Below are positions 29,452 through 39,814 of a stretch of 64,000 nt of DNA, one piece after another. Source of the stretch: Pseudomonadales bacterium (GTDB taxonomy: Bacteria > Pseudomonadota > Gammaproteobacteria > Pseudomonadales > Azotimanducaceae); assembly GCA_012103505.1 (NCBI GenBank), contig WLWP01000001.1, positions 3,534,001 through 3,598,000 of the forward strand, in the 5' to 3' direction. Under the pieces are notes generated by a model that saw only the letters and a list, made by a program, of their open reading frames with translations, had not been told where the DNA came from and did no database searches. A program made the translations under genes and the position numbers. Each line of letters starts with the position of its first letter. The stretch's first letter is position 1.

Positions 29452-31341
29452 TTAAGTCTCTTCCGCTGGACCACCAATGGGTGATTCTGGCGAAGAATCA
29501 GGGCTATCGCTTGGCGGTGGCGACTGATCAGTTGGCGCACGCGGCTTAGCACCCGCCATGATGTCATCCAATTGGTCTGCAGATAGCGTCTCAAGTTCCA
29601 TGAGGGCATCGGACATAGCATGCAGCTTATCCACATTTTCTTTCAACAATCGTTCGGCGGTGCCGTAGCACGAATCGATAATCGACCGAACTTCGTTGTC
29701 GATAGCCTTTGCGGTTTCATCCGACAGCGGCTTAGGTTTTACGCCTGCGGACATACCGAGAAATACCTCTTGGTCATCCTCGTCATACATCAAAGGTCCC
29801 ATAACGTCGGACAAACCCCATTTTGTAACCATGCTTCGGGCGAGTGATGTTGCCCGCTCAATGTCGTTAGACGCGCCAGTCGTCACTCCATCCTTGCCAA
29901 GAATCATCTCTTCGGCGATGCGACCCCCAAAAAGACTACATATCTGCGAGAAGATCGCCTGGCGACTCAGACTGTGTCTATCTTCCTCGGGTAAAAACAT
30001 CGTGACACCTAGCGCACGACCACGGGGAATGATGGATACCTTATAAACCGGGTCGTGCTCGGGGACTAATCGCCCGACGATGGCATGACCAGCTTCGTGA
30101 TAAGCCGTATTACGTTTTTCCTTTTCCGACATCACCATGGATTTGCGTTCAGTACCCATCATGATTTTGTCTTTGGCTTTGTCGAACTCTTCCATTTCGA
30201 CGAGACGCTTGTTCGCACGCGCGGCAAATAACGCAGCCTCATTAACCAAATTCTCGAGGTCTGCGCCAGAGAACATCGGTGTACCACGAGCGATTATGCT
30301 TGGGTCAACATCATCGGACAGAGGCACTTTGCGCATGTGTACCTTCAATATCTGTTCACGACCACGGATATCCGGCAAACCCACAACCACTTGGCGATCA
30401 AAGCGGCCGGGTCTTAGGAGCGCTGGATCAAGCACATCCGGACGGTTCGTCGCGGCAATCACGATAATGCCGTCATTCGCTTCAAACCCATCCATTTCTA
30501 CTAACAGTTGGTTTAAGGTCTGCTCGCGTTCATCATGGCCACCACCAAGTCCTGCGCCGCGGTGTCGACCAACCGCATCGATTTCGTCGATGAAGATGAT
30601 ACATGGAGCCTGTTTTTTGGCTTGTTCGAACATGTCGCGCACACGGGATGCGCCGACACCCACAAACATTTCAACAAAGTCTGAACCCGAAATGGAGAAG
30701 AACGGTACTTTGGCCTCACCGGCAATGGCTTTGGCTAACAACGTCTTACCCGTACCAGGCTGACCAACCATCAGGATACCGCGAGGTATATGACCACCGA
30801 GTCTTTGAAACTTGCCTGGGTCACGAAGAAACTCTACGAGTTCTTGCACCTCTTCTTTGGCTTCGTCGACCCCAGCAACATCAGCAAAGGTCGTCTTGAT
30901 TTGATCTTCTGAAAGTAGGCGAGCCTTGCTCTTGCCGAAAGCCATCGGTCCGCCACGCCCAGAACCACCACCCTGCATCTGGCGCATGAACAACATGAAC
31001 ACAGCAATGATGATCAGAATCGGGAAACTAGCTATCAGTAGTTGGCTCCAGAAACTTTGCTTCTCTTCTTCAACAAAGTTCACGTCGACATTGTTGTTCA
31101 GCAAATCGTCTTGGAGCTTCTGATCATTTTCCGACCAAATCACTACGTAGCGATTGTCTGAGCCATCCCGGGCATAGATTTTGTCACCCTGGATATTAAC
31201 TTCCTGGATATTGCCCATATTGATGTTCTTGACGAAGTCGGAGTACGACATCGGGTCTTGCTTCTGCTCAACGTTAAAGTTATTGAAAACCGTCAGCAAT
31301 ACCGCTGCGATGATCAGCCAAAGCAATAAGTTTTTACCCAT
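29452..31341 (-). CDS. ftsH: ATP-dependent zinc metalloprotease FtsH
   Basis: A 629-residue membrane-anchored AAA+ protease that degrades damaged membrane proteins and heat-shock sigma factor. Two transmembrane helices (about 4-22 and 101-119) flank a periplasmic domain. Walker A reads GQPGTGKT (about 193-200), with Gln in place of the common Pro; Walker B is [12 protein letters not shown] and the zinc site HEAGH is present. ATG 31341 ([10 protein letters not shown]) fits E. coli and Pseudomonas FtsH; TTG 31350, better spaced to GAGG, is an alternative. Confidence 0.97.
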   Translation of the reverse strand: MGKNLLLWLIIAAVLLTVFNNFNVEQKQDPMSYSDFVKNINMGNIQEVNIQGDKIYARDGSDNRYVVIWSENDQKLQDDLLNNNVDVNFVEEEKQSFWSQLLIASFPILIIIAVFMLFMRQMQGGGSGRGGPMAFGKSKARLLSEDQIKTTFADVAGVDEAKEEVQELVEFLRDPGKFQRLGGHIPRGILMVGQPGTGKTLLAKAIAGEAKVPFFSISGSDFVEMFVGVGASRVRDMFEQAKKQAPCIIFIDEIDAVGRHRGAGLGGGHDEREQTLNQLLVEMDGFEANDGIIVIAATNRPDVLDPALLRPGRFDRQVVVGLPDIRGREQILKVHMRKVPLSDDVDPSIIARGTPMFSGADLENLVNEAALFAARANKRLVEMEEFDKAKDKIMMGTERKSMVMSEKEKRNTAYHEAGHAIVGRLVPEHDPVYKVSIIPRGRALGVTMFLPEEDRHSLSRQAIFSQICSLFGGRIAEEMILGKDGVTTGASNDIERATSLARSMVTKWGLSDVMGPLMYDEDDQEVFLGMSAGVKPKPLSDETAKAIDNEVRSIIDSCYGTAERLLKENVDKLHAMSDALMELETLSADQLDDIMAGAKPRAPTDQSPPPSDSPDSSPESPIGGPAEET

Positions 31342-31423
31342 ATCAGACAAGGGACATACCTCTTGTGTTGCGACAGTGACGCTTTAGAACCAAGCCAACG
31401 TCAAATATGCTGCCTATAAATAC

Positions 31424-31447
31424 TTTGGTACCGAAGTGAGTACCAAA
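31424..31447. promoter_or_regulatory. Perfect 8-bp inverted repeat between rlmE and ftsH
   Basis: TTTGGTAC and GTACCAAA are separated by eight bases in the 141-bp gap upstream of ftsH. There is no convincing U-tract on the minus strand, so a processing site, operator or weak terminator are all possible. Confidence 0.45.
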
Positions 31448-31482
31448 ATTTCACTGTGTTTTCTAAATATAGACCCTGCAGC

Positions 31483-32139
31483 CTACACCAAATCGTTAAA
31501 AGCGTCCCGTACCCCGGAAAAGCCCTTGGCGACGACAAAAACCTCTCTCGATTCAGTTCGAGATGACTTCGGCTTCGTGATGACGACTTTTTTAAAGCAC
31601 TGGCGCGTTTGAGCAACCCATTCATCCAAACCTTCACCTTGAAAGGCCTTTATTGCCAAGTGACCCCCGGTTACCAGCCATTTCGCCGCAGCCATTCGCG
31701 CGACATCAGCTAACTCCATGGCTCGGGCCTGATCCACAGCCCGTATGCCAGATATATTGGGGGCCATGTCCGATAAAACAAGGGTGAGGCCGTCGAGCTC
31801 AGCCGCTAACCGATCGATCTCTTTATCGACCTCTTCGTCCCCAGCCAAACCCACCAGAACTTCTGTATGTACCCCTGCAGTAATCGGCAAAGGATCAACC
31901 GCAATCAATGCCCCCTTATTAGAGAGTTTGCCTTCGAGATAGTTCGTCCAGCCACCGGGAGCTGCACCTAACTCCAATATTCGCGCATTACCGGCCAGCA
32001 ATTTGTATTTTTGATCTATTTCGACCAGTTTGAAGTGCGCACGCGAAACTTGCCCTTGCGCATGTGCCGCACGAACAAAATGGTCCTTTTGTTGGCGTCT
32101 CAACCAACGATCACTGGATTTGCTGCGCTTACCGGCCAT
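31483..32139 (-). CDS. rlmE: 23S rRNA (uridine(2552)-2'-O)-methyltransferase
   Basis: A 218-residue RlmE/FtsJ SAM-dependent methyltransferase acting on U2552 of 23S rRNA. The catalytic K-D-K-E set is visible: AHFKLVEID, LVLSDMAPNISG, GHLAIKAFQGEG and SRTESREVFVVAKGF. The SAM-binding motif is ILELGAAPGGWTNYL. It is upstream of ftsH and divergent from yhbY, with only 20 bp between the two start codons. Confidence 0.95.
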   Translation of the reverse strand: MAGKRSKSSDRWLRRQQKDHFVRAAHAQGQVSRAHFKLVEIDQKYKLLAGNARILELGAAPGGWTNYLEGKLSNKGALIAVDPLPITAGVHTEVLVGLAGDEEVDKEIDRLAAELDGLTLVLSDMAPNISGIRAVDQARAMELADVARMAAAKWLVTGGHLAIKAFQGEGLDEWVAQTRQCFKKVVITKPKSSRTESREVFVVAKGFSGVRDAFNDLV

Positions 32140-32159
32140 AAGTTAAGTAGAATACCTGA

Positions 32160-32477
32160 ATGAGCCTATCTAGCAGTCAGAAAAAAACACTTCGCCGAAT
32201 CGCCCATCACCTCGACACTGTTGTCCAAGTAGGCGACAAGAACGTCACTGAAAATGTCGTGGCAGAAACCGATCGCGCTTTGCGGGATCACGAACTCATT
32301 AAGGTTCGTATCAACAGCGGTGAGCGAGGAGACCGAACAGCTTTGGGGGATGAGCTCGCAAGCGCATGTGAAGCCGACATTGTGCAACGAATCGGCAAGG
32401 TCGCCGTGCTATTCAGGGCTAACCCAAAAGCCGATCCAAAACTCTCCAATTTGCACCGACATGCGGGTGGTGCCTAA
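32160..32477 (+). CDS. yhbY: YhbY-type CRM-domain RNA-binding protein
   Basis: A 105-residue CRM-domain protein associated with pre-50S particles. The family pattern is visible: an N-terminal LRRIAHHLDTVVQVGDKNVTE, then ALRDHELIKVRI, and IVQRIGKVAVLFRAN in place of the usual GxxxVLYR. It is transcribed divergently from rlmE and convergently with greA, a conserved arrangement. Confidence 0.9.
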   Translation: MSLSSSQKKTLRRIAHHLDTVVQVGDKNVTENVVAETDRALRDHELIKVRINSGERGDRTALGDELASACEADIVQRIGKVAVLFRANPKADPKLSNLHRHAGGA

Positions 32478-32494
32478 GCACTCCAGAGTGTGAG

Positions 32495-32968
32495 CTAGCC
32501 GTGCTCGACACCATCAATTTCATATTCTTTGTCGCCACCTGGTGTCGCGACTGAAACCGCATCGCCAACGCTCTTACCGATCAGTGCTCGCGCGATTGGT
32601 GACATCACCGAAATCTTTCCTATTTTCAAATCGGCTTCGTCTTCACCGACAATTTGGTAGCGGATCTCCTCTTGGGTATCGACATCAAGCAATGCGACAG
32701 TCACGCCAAAGATCACTTTTTCACCAGGGGGTATCTTCTTGATGTCGATGATCTGTGCATCAGCGAGTTTGCCCTCGATGTCTTGGATGCGTCCTTCATT
32801 AAAGCCCTGTTGCTCTCGTGCTGCGTGGTATTCAGCGTTCTCTTTTAGGTCGCCATGCTCGCGCGCTTCTGCAATCGCCTGGGTAATGGTCGGTCGCAAC
32901 TTGCTTTTTCGATCTTGTAGTTCCGCCCTTAGCGCTTCGGCTCCTTTAACGGTCATCGGTATAGGCAC
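32495..32968 (-). CDS. greA: Transcription elongation factor GreA
   Basis: A 157-residue Gre factor that rescues backtracked RNA polymerase by stimulating RNA cleavage. The N-terminal coiled coil contains [20 protein letters not shown] with the acidic tip, and the C-terminal FKBP-like domain has [19 protein letters not shown] and [14 protein letters not shown]. Start is GTG 32968 with an [12 protein letters not shown]-terminus. It follows carB in the direction of transcription. Confidence 0.96.
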   Translation of the reverse strand: MPIPMTVKGAEALRAELQDRKSKLRPTITQAIAEAREHGDLKENAEYHAAREQQGFNEGRIQDIEGKLADAQIIDIKKIPPGEKVIFGVTVALLDVDTQEEIRYQIVGEDEADLKIGKISVMSPIARALIGKSVGDAVSVATPGGDKEYEIDGVEHG

Positions 32969-33049
32969 GTTATATGACTCTCATGTGATCAAAAGATCGC
33001 GAGCACTTATCCACCACTATCACCTTGCAGATCGCTACTGACATTTACT

Positions 33050-36000
33050 TCAACCAGTGATTGCTTTGTGGAGGTCTTGCAGTCGATGGACACGGTCCCC
33101 GCGACCTTGTTTGATAGCAATGCTGATGGCTTCGCCTCCCGCTAAAGTAGTGGTGTAGCACACTTTCTTTTGCAGCGCGAGCCGCCGGATGACTGCCGAA
33201 TCCGCGATAGATTGGCGACCTTCGGTCGTATTTACGATGAGCGCAATTTGCTCGTTCTTGAGCATGTCTGGAACATCAGGGCGTCCTTCGTTAACCTTGC
33301 GTATCAACTCACATTCCAAACCTGCCGCTTGGAGACCTAAGCGCGTACCTGGGGTCGCGACTAAGCTAAACCCTAGTTCGACAAAAGCTCGTGCGACCGG
33401 TACGAGTTCCGCCTTATCAGATTCCTTCACGCTCATGAAAACTCGGCCAGATGTCGGGAGCACTTCGCCTGCTCCTAGGGACGCTTTCGCGAATGCTTCA
33501 CCGAACGTTTCACCGACACCCATGACCTCACCGGTAGACTTCATTTCCGGTCCTAGAATGGGATCGACACCTGGGAATTTCGCAAACGGGAAGACGGATT
33601 CCTTGACGTTAAAGTTCTTGGGTATAACTTCTTTCGTGAAACCTTGATCAGCTAGGGAAGTCCCTGCCATGCAACGCGCAGCAACCTTCGCAAGCGATGT
33701 ACCAATGCACTTAGACACGAACGGCACGGTACGACTGGCTCGAGGATTAACCTCAAGAATAAAAACATCTTCTCCTTGCACAGCCATCTGAACGTTCATG
33801 AGGCCAATGACCTTGAGTTCAATCGCTACCCGTTTTACCTGGTCTCTAATTTGATCTTGGATGTTAGCCGCTAGGTTGTATGGCGGCAGTGAGCACGCGG
33901 AATCACCCGAATGCACGCCCGCTTGTTCAATGTGTTGCATGATCGCGCCAATCACGACCTGTTCGCCATCGCTCACCGCATCGACATCAACTTCCAACGC
34001 ATGATCTAAGAACCGATCGAGCAGTACGGGTGAGTCGTTGGATACATCTACCGCGTTCTGCATGTATTGCGATAGTTCATCATCGGAATAAACTATTTCC
34101 ATGGCACGGCCGCCCAGAACGTAGGAGGGTCGTACGACGATGGGATAGCCGATTTCCTGGGCCCGTTCGACGCCTTGCTCAGCGCTCGATGCAACTCGGT
34201 TTGAAGGCTGGCGAATCCCTAACTTTTCGACCAATTGCTGGAAACGTTCACGATCTTCAGCTCGATCTATGGCATCAGGACTGGTGCCGATGATCGGTAC
34301 ACCCGCAGCCTCCAAATCGTTAACGAGCTTCAACGGGGTCTGTCCCCCAAACTGCACGATGACACCAGCTGGTTGTTCAACATCAACAATCGCGAGCACA
34401 TCCTCCAGCGTAACCGGTTCAAAATAGAGGCGATCAGACGTGTCGTAGTCTGTCGAGACGGTTTCCGGATTACAGTTGACCATGATCGTTTCGTAGCCGT
34501 CTTCGCGCATCGCGAGGGCGGCATGTACGCAACAATAGTCAAACTCAATGCCTTGACCGATACGATTCGGTCCACCACCGAGCACCATGATCTTCTGGCG
34601 ATCACTGGGGTTTGATTCGCACTCTTCCTCATAGGTTGAATACATGTAAGCGCTAGTTGCGGGAAATTCTGCAGCACAAGTGTCTACTCGGCGATAAACG
34701 GGTCGTACACCGAGCGCTTGACGAAGACTACGAATCTGTTGCTCGTCGCTTGCCAGCAGCTGTCCAAGCCGCGCATCAGAGAATCCTTTACGCTTGAGTG
34801 CGTACCAACCCGCCTTGTCGATCGCCTCAGCTGCCTGGTTCTCGAGATTCGTCTCTGTGTGCAGAAGATCCTCGATCTCTGCTAAGAACCAAGGATCGAT
34901 ACTGGTTAGATCGAAAAGTTCCTCTAGGCTGAAACCCTGACGGAAGCCGTCAGCGACGTACCAAAGTCGTAACGAGCCAGGTGTGGCAAGCTCCCTCTTT
35001 AACGTCGCAAGCCAATTGGCACTTTCAGTATCGAGGACTGAATCGAAGCCAACCATCCCCGTTTCTAAACCGCGTAACGCTTTTTGTAGAGACTCTTGGA
35101 ACGTCCGACCTATGGCCATGACCTCCCCAACAGATTTCATCTGCGTGGTTAGGCGCGGATCTGCCTGCGGAAACTTCTCAAAGGTGAATCGAGGTATCTT
35201 GGTAACTACATAATCGATACTTGGTTCGAACGACGCGGGCGTAACGCCGCCGGTTATATCGTTCTCAAGCTCATCCAGCGTGTAACCTACAGCGAGCTTT
35301 GCTGCGACCTTGGCAATCGGAAAACCCGTCGCTTTGGACGCAAGCGCGGACGACCGGGAGACCCTTGGGTTCATCTCGATTACGACCATCCGGCCATCTT
35401 CCGGATCGATCGCAAACTGGACATTAGAGCCACCCGTATCAACACCTATCTCACGCAACACAGCGATCGATGCATTACGTAAAAGCTGATACTCCTTATC
35501 AGTCAGGGTTTGCGCCGGTGCAACAGTAATGCTGTCTCCGGTATGCACTCCCATCGGGTCTAGATTTTCAATCGAACAAATGATGATGCAGTTGTCGCGT
35601 CGATCCCGGACCACTTCCATCTCGAATTCTTTCCAGCCGACAAGAGACTCATCAATAAGAAGTTCCGTGGTTGGCGATAGTTCGAGTCCCCGCTCACAGA
35701 TCTCGACAAACTCTTCTCGATTGTAAGCAATACCACCACCACTGCCGCCCATCGTGAACGACGGGCGGATCACACATGGAAACCCTAATTGGCTCTGCAC
35801 CTGCAATGCCTCTTCCATGCTGTGAGCAATGGCAGATCGAGGGGTATTAAGTCCGATGCGTTTCATGGATCGATCGAAACGTTCACGATCTTCCGCTTTG
35901 TCTATCGCATCTTGGCTGGCACCGATGAGCTCAACACCATGCTCCTCGAGGATGCCTTCACGCACTAAATCTAACGCACAGTTTAAAGCGGTCTGGCCAC

Positions 36001-36271
36001 CCATTGTGGGTAGCAGAGCGTCTGGTTTTTCGACTTCAATAATCCGTGCAACCGTTTGCCATTCGACAGGTTCAATGTAGGTTGCATCAGCCATCGAAGG
36101 ATCAGTCATTATGGTGCCAGGATTGCTGTTCACGAGAACGACCCGAAACCCTTCTTCGCGCAGGGCCTTACAAGCTTGCGCACCCGAGTAGTCAAACTCA
36201 CACGCCTGGCCGATGACTATAGGCCCTGCTCCTATGATGAGGATCGACTTGAGATCTGTACGCTTTGGCAT
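33050..36271 (-). CDS. carB: Carbamoyl-phosphate synthase large chain
   Basis: A 1073-residue CarB with two homologous ATP-grasp halves making carboxyphosphate and carbamoyl phosphate for arginine and pyrimidines. The first half starts [20 protein letters not shown], the second [20 protein letters not shown]. The C-terminal MGS-like allosteric domain ([15 protein letters not shown]) follows. ATG 36271 gives the usual [10 protein letters not shown] start. Upstream lies a 37-codon frame that copies this 5' end; its stop is six bases before the carB ATG, so reinitiation is plausible. Confidence 0.97.
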   Translation of the reverse strand: MPKRTDLKSILIIGAGPIVIGQACEFDYSGAQACKALREEGFRVVLVNSNPGTIMTDPSMADATYIEPVEWQTVARIIEVEKPDALLPTMGGQTALNCALDLVREGILEEHGVELIGASQDAIDKAEDRERFDRSMKRIGLNTPRSAIAHSMEEALQVQSQLGFPCVIRPSFTMGGSGGGIAYNREEFVEICERGLELSPTTELLIDESLVGWKEFEMEVVRDRRDNCIIICSIENLDPMGVHTGDSITVAPAQTLTDKEYQLLRNASIAVLREIGVDTGGSNVQFAIDPEDGRMVVIEMNPRVSRSSALASKATGFPIAKVAAKLAVGYTLDELENDITGGVTPASFEPSIDYVVTKIPRFTFEKFPQADPRLTTQMKSVGEVMAIGRTFQESLQKALRGLETGMVGFDSVLDTESANWLATLKRELATPGSLRLWYVADGFRQGFSLEELFDLTSIDPWFLAEIEDLLHTETNLENQAAEAIDKAGWYALKRKGFSDARLGQLLASDEQQIRSLRQALGVRPVYRRVDTCAAEFPATSAYMYSTYEEECESNPSDRQKIMVLGGGPNRIGQGIEFDYCCVHAALAMREDGYETIMVNCNPETVSTDYDTSDRLYFEPVTLEDVLAIVDVEQPAGVIVQFGGQTPLKLVNDLEAAGVPIIGTSPDAIDRAEDRERFQQLVEKLGIRQPSNRVASSAEQGVERAQEIGYPIVVRPSYVLGGRAMEIVYSDDELSQYMQNAVDVSNDSPVLLDRFLDHALEVDVDAVSDGEQVVIGAIMQHIEQAGVHSGDSACSLPPYNLAANIQDQIRDQVKRVAIELKVIGLMNVQMAVQGEDVFILEVNPRASRTVPFVSKCIGTSLAKVAARCMAGTSLADQGFTKEVIPKNFNVKESVFPFAKFPGVDPILGPEMKSTGEVMGVGETFGEAFAKASLGAGEVLPTSGRVFMSVKESDKAELVPVARAFVELGFSLVATPGTRLGLQAAGLECELIRKVNEGRPDVPDMLKNEQIALIVNTTEGRQSIADSAVIRRLALQKKVCYTTTLAGGEAISIAIKQGRGDRVHRLQDLHKAITG

Positions 36272-36277
36272 TAGCGG

Positions 36278-36391
36278 TTACTCCAGGTCACGCGACCTGA
36301 CACGATCGCTATGGGTCACGCGACCTGACACGATCGCTATGGGTCCCGCCCCACCAACGAATATCGACTCTAGATCTATCCGCTTTGGCAT
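36278..36391 (-). CDS. 37-residue leader frame: diverged duplicate of the carB 5' end
   Basis: An open frame beginning with ATG at 36391, overlapping the carA stop (TAATG), and ending TAA at 36280-36278, six bases before carB. Its first 20 codons ([20 protein letters not shown]) match the start of carB ([20 protein letters not shown]) at 14 of 20 residues and 43 of 60 bases; 10 of the 17 base differences are at third codon positions. The remaining 17 codons are made from a 28-bp tandem repeat. The strong AAGGAAG site at the end of carA is spaced to this ATG. It could relay ribosomes from carA to carB; a functional peptide is not shown. Confidence 0.6.
   Translation of the reverse strand: MPKRIDLESIFVGGAGPIAIVSGRVTHSDRVRSRDLE
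36286..36340. repeat. 28-bp tandem repeat between carA and carB
   Basis: The 27-base GGTCACGCGACCTGACACGATCGCTAT occurs at 36286-36312 and exactly again at 36314-36340, period 28. The first copy is preceded by CCA so that CAGGTC-ACGC-GACCTG forms a perfect 6-bp hairpin. The 28-base period shifts the frame within the leader peptide. It lies between the duplicated carB start and the true one. Confidence 0.9.
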
Positions 36392-37530
36392 TACGCTTCC
36401 TTCACCGAGTCCATATTGCGAATGAACTTATCAAATAGGTAAACGCAATCTTGCGGTCCAGGACTCGCCTCTGGGTGACCTTGGAAACCAAATGCACTGA
36501 CGTCGGTTCGCTCAATCCCCTGTACTGTGCCGTCGAAAAGTGAAACGTGCGTACATCTCAGGTTATTTGGTAGCGTCTGCGCATCCACGGCAAAGCCATG
36601 ATTCTGACTGGTAATGATGACCGCCTCTGAATCTTGATCTTGTACCGGGTGATTCGCGCCATGGTGACCGTGGGACATCTTCATCGTTTTCGCGCCACTC
36701 GCCAGAGCCAATAGTTGATGCCCCAAGCAAATCCCAAAAATTGGTAACCCAGTTTCTAGCAAGGCCTTGATCGCATCTATCGCATATTGACACGGCTCGG
36801 GATCACCCGGCCCATTCGAAAGGAAAATGCCGTCTGGATTCATCGCCATGACCGCACTTGCTGGTGTTTGCGCTGGCACAACCGTGAGGTCACAGCCACG
36901 ATCAGCCAACAATCTCAATATGTTGCGCTTGACACCAAAATCGTAGGCGACGACTCGGTACTTAGACTCAGGGCTTTTTTGATAACCATCCTCTAGAGTC
37001 CACGTGCCTTCGCTCCACGTCCTCTGTTCTCCAGTAACGACTTTGGCGAGATCCATACCCTTGAGACCTGGAAAAGATTGCGCCTGCTCGATCGCATTTT
37101 TTTGACCAGTTACGGTCGCAGCTTCATTTCCTGCAACGATGCATCCAGCCAAGGCACCTTTCTCACGAATCAGTTTTGTTAGGCGACGAGTATCCACATC
37201 CGCGATCGCGACCACACCTCGTTCAACTAGATACTCTGGGAGAGACATCGTCTGGCGCCAGTTACTGTTTCGGCGTGGGGACTGACGAATAACTAATCCT
37301 GCAGCCCACAAACCATCAGACTCGTCATCCTCAGGGTTAACCCCAGTGTTGCCGACCTGAGGATAGGTAAGCGTTACAATCTGCTGGGCGTAGGAAGGAT
37401 CGGTGAGGATCTCCTGATAACCAGTCATTGCAGTGTTAAACACTACTTCGCCAACGGTGCTACCTTCGACCCCAATTGACTGGCCGAGAAATACACTACC
37501 GTCTTCTAAGGCAATTAAAGCCGGTATCAA
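36391..37530 (-). CDS. carA: Carbamoyl-phosphate synthase small chain
   Basis: A 379-residue glutamine amidotransferase subunit that feeds ammonia to CarB. The N-terminal domain ([33 protein letters not shown]) is followed by the class I GATase domain with Cys in [15 protein letters not shown] and the His/Glu in [13 protein letters not shown]. Start is TTG 37530, ten bases after GAGGG. Its stop overlaps the duplicated carB-like start. Confidence 0.96.
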   Translation of the reverse strand: MIPALIALEDGSVFLGQSIGVEGSTVGEVVFNTAMTGYQEILTDPSYAQQIVTLTYPQVGNTGVNPEDDESDGLWAAGLVIRQSPRRNSNWRQTMSLPEYLVERGVVAIADVDTRRLTKLIREKGALAGCIVAGNEAATVTGQKNAIEQAQSFPGLKGMDLAKVVTGEQRTWSEGTWTLEDGYQKSPESKYRVVAYDFGVKRNILRLLADRGCDLTVVPAQTPASAVMAMNPDGIFLSNGPGDPEPCQYAIDAIKALLETGLPIFGICLGHQLLALASGAKTMKMSHGHHGANHPVQDQDSEAVIITSQNHGFAVDAQTLPNNLRCTHVSLFDGTVQGIERTDVSAFGFQGHPEASPGPQDCVYLFDKFIRNMDSVKEA

Positions 37531-37665
37531 ATAAGCGCCCTCAAGTTTTCCAACATTTGTCTAGATAGCGAGATCTTGTTTGGGGATTGCACCGTTATCT
37601 AGGCGCCGTTTTGGTACAGCGTGGACCGGGCTTGGGGCGTTTGGGCTCATCATGTAGTGTGACGA

Positions 37666-37688
37666 ACCGCCCTCAGCTTGGGGGCGGT
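37666..37688. promoter_or_regulatory. GC-rich hairpin in the carA leader / dapB-carA gap
   Basis: ACCGCCC and GGGCGGT form a perfect 7-bp stem around a nine-base loop, in the 249-bp gap between dapB and carA (minus-strand transcription). No U-tract follows, so a simple terminator is unlikely; a leader structure controlling carAB is possible. The remainder of the gap has no gene-like frame. Confidence 0.5.
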
Positions 37689-37779
37689 AGTGTACTCACA
37701 TGTGCCTCAGAAATAAACGCCTCAGTAGCATTAGCACACACTTTGCAGTCTGTTTTTTGAGGTACCCAAGTAATTCGAA

Positions 37780-38583
37780 TTACTTTAGGCCGAGGATCGT
37801 TTGCATATCGTAAAGACCGGCATCCTGGGTCGAGACATAACGGACTGCTCTGAGCGCACCTTGCGCAAAATTCATGCGGCTTTGCGCTCGATGGGTAATT
37901 TCAATCCGCTCTCCTTCGCCCGCGAACATAACAGTGTGTTCGCCAACAATATCGCCACCCCGCATCGTGGAGAATCCGATCGTCTTTCTATCGCGCGCAC
38001 CAGTGATTCCTTGTCGTCCGTAGATCGCATCAGTTTCTAGATCACGATCCAACGCATCTGCCAATATTTCCCCCATGCGCACAGCGGTACCTGAAGGCGC
38101 ATCAATCTTATGCCGATGATGAGCCTCAAGTACTTCAACATCGACGCTGTCGCCTAAGATTTCTGCTGCTAACTGGATGAGCTTGAAAGTCAGGTTCACG
38201 CCCACGCTCATATTTGGTGCCATGAAGAGTGGTACGGCTTTCGCGTGCGACTGTAAGGTCGAGAGCTCGGTCTCGGTAAAACCCGTCGTACCTATGACCA
38301 TCGCCTTGCCAGCAGAATGACAAACCTCTGCCAACGCAAGAGTTGCTTGGGGCACTGTAAAGTCGATAACTACATCGAAGTCTGCGACCGCGTTGCTCGA
38401 ATCACTCTGGACGGTGACCTGTAAGTTACCAACACCCGCAATCTCACCCGCATCGCTTCCGATACTGGGACTATCCGGGTGTTCGAAAGCGGCGCCCAAG
38501 GTTAAGTCGTCTGCGTCGTGAATGGCCTGGACCAACGTCTTGCCCATGCGCCCGGCGGCACCGGTAACGGCAACTCGTGTCAT
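37780..38583 (-). CDS. dapB: 4-hydroxy-tetrahydrodipicolinate reductase
   Basis: A 267-residue DapB for lysine and meso-diaminopimelate synthesis. The N-terminal Rossmann motif is VAVTGAAGRMGKTLVQAI, followed by VIDFTVPQATLA and VIGTTGFTETE. The catalytic region is EVLEAHHRHKIDAPSGTAV. Length is normal. It follows dnaJ by 25 bp. Confidence 0.96.
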   Translation of the reverse strand: MTRVAVTGAAGRMGKTLVQAIHDADDLTLGAAFEHPDSPSIGSDAGEIAGVGNLQVTVQSDSSNAVADFDVVIDFTVPQATLALAEVCHSAGKAMVIGTTGFTETELSTLQSHAKAVPLFMAPNMSVGVNLTFKLIQLAAEILGDSVDVEVLEAHHRHKIDAPSGTAVRMGEILADALDRDLETDAIYGRQGITGARDRKTIGFSTMRGGDIVGEHTVMFAGEGERIEITHRAQSRMNFAQGALRAVRYVSTQDAGLYDMQTILGLK

Positions 38584-38608
38584 GTCTGTCTCGGCTGTTG
38601 AAATCGGG

Positions 38609-39733
38609 CTAAGACTTTAACCCGTCAAAGAAATCTCTTACACCATCAAACCAAGACTTTTCTTTCGGTGAATGTCGATCGCTGCCACCAAGCGAATCCT
38701 TAAATTCACGTAGAACTTCTTTTTGTTTGTCGGTGAGCTTCACAGGCGTCTCGAGGACCACTTTGCAAAGAAGGTCACCGACACCGCCACCGCGTACTTG
38801 TGTCACGCCTTTGCCTCGCAGGCGAAAGACTTTGCCGGTTTGTGTCTCTGCGGGAATCTTAAGTTTGACCCGACCATTAAGCGTCGGTACTTCGAGCTCA
38901 CCGCCAAGGGCTGCGTCAACAAATGAAATCGGCACTTCGCAGTAAAGATGCCGCCCGTCCCGCTCAAAAATTGCATGGCTATTTACCTCAACTTGTACGT
39001 AGAGATCACCAGGCGGTCCGCCATTCACACCAGCTTCGCCTTCACCAGTTAGTCGAATGCGATCTCCTGTGTCTACTCCAGCAGGAACCTTAACTGACAA
39101 AGTCTTGCGTTTTTCAGTACGCCCTGCACCACCGCAAGAGCGACAAGGATCAGTAACAACTCGACCTTGCCCGCGACACCGTGGACAGGTTTGTTGCAAT
39201 GAGAAAAACCCTTGTGAGACTCTGATTTGACCAGCGCCTTGGCAATCCGGGCAGGTTTGTGGGCTTGTACCTGGAGCGGCACCAGAACCATCGCATTCTT
39301 CACATCCGGCTAACACCGGGATGCGAATCTCAATCGTGTCGCCGCTGACTGCCTGCTCGAGGTCCATATTCAAGTTGTAGCGCAGGTCTGAACCGCGCCC
39401 AACACCATTGCCACCACCTCCCCTACCACCGAAAATATCACCGAACACATCACCGAAGATATCACCGACGTTGCCTTCAAAACCGAAGCCACCGCCGCCC
39501 TGACTCGCATCAACACCGGCGTGACCAAATTGATCATAGGCCTGGCGTTTTTCTCCATCGGTGAGGACTTCATAGGCCTCAGACGCTTCCTTGAATTTCT
39601 CTTCAGCATCCGGGTCGTCTGAGTTGCGATCCGGATGGTATTTCATCGCCAAACGTCGATATGCCTTTTTAAGGTCGCCCTCATCAGCATCTCGACCTAA
39701 GCCCAGCACCTCGTAGTAGTCGCGTTTGGACAT
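38609..39733 (-). CDS. dnaJ: Chaperone protein DnaJ
   Basis: A 374-residue class A J-protein, cochaperone of DnaK. J domain with the HPD tripeptide ([10 protein letters not shown]), a Gly/Phe-rich linker ([19 protein letters not shown]), four zinc-finger repeats ([32 protein letters not shown]), and the substrate-binding C-terminal domain. A terminator-like hairpin separates it from dnaK. Confidence 0.97.
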   Translation of the reverse strand: MSKRDYYEVLGLGRDADEGDLKKAYRRLAMKYHPDRNSDDPDAEEKFKEASEAYEVLTDGEKRQAYDQFGHAGVDASQGGGGFGFEGNVGDIFGDVFGDIFGGRGGGGNGVGRGSDLRYNLNMDLEQAVSGDTIEIRIPVLAGCEECDGSGAAPGTSPQTCPDCQGAGQIRVSQGFFSLQQTCPRCRGQGRVVTDPCRSCGGAGRTEKRKTLSVKVPAGVDTGDRIRLTGEGEAGVNGGPPGDLYVQVEVNSHAIFERDGRHLYCEVPISFVDAALGGELEVPTLNGRVKLKIPAETQTGKVFRLRGKGVTQVRGGGVGDLLCKVVLETPVKLTDKQKEVLREFKDSLGGSDRHSPKEKSWFDGVRDFFDGLKS

Positions 39734-39761
39734 TTAAATACCCATTTTCCTTATCGCAAAA

Positions 39762-39785
39762 AGCCAGAGTCGCTAGACTCTGGCT
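39762..39785 (-). terminator. Terminator-like hairpin between dnaK and dnaJ
   Basis: AGCCAGAGTC and GACTCTGGCT pair perfectly (10 bp) around a four-base loop, followed on the minus strand by TTTTTGCG. It probably ends part of the dnaK transcripts and so lowers dnaJ expression relative to dnaK. Confidence 0.8.
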
Positions 39786-39814
39786 CTCGAACATTTAGTA
39801 AAGCCCGTCGGCGT

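Noticed and set aside
36278..36391. carB-like duplicate as an assembly artefact
   Set aside because: The copies differ at 17 of 60 bases, which a collapsed or duplicated read would not produce.
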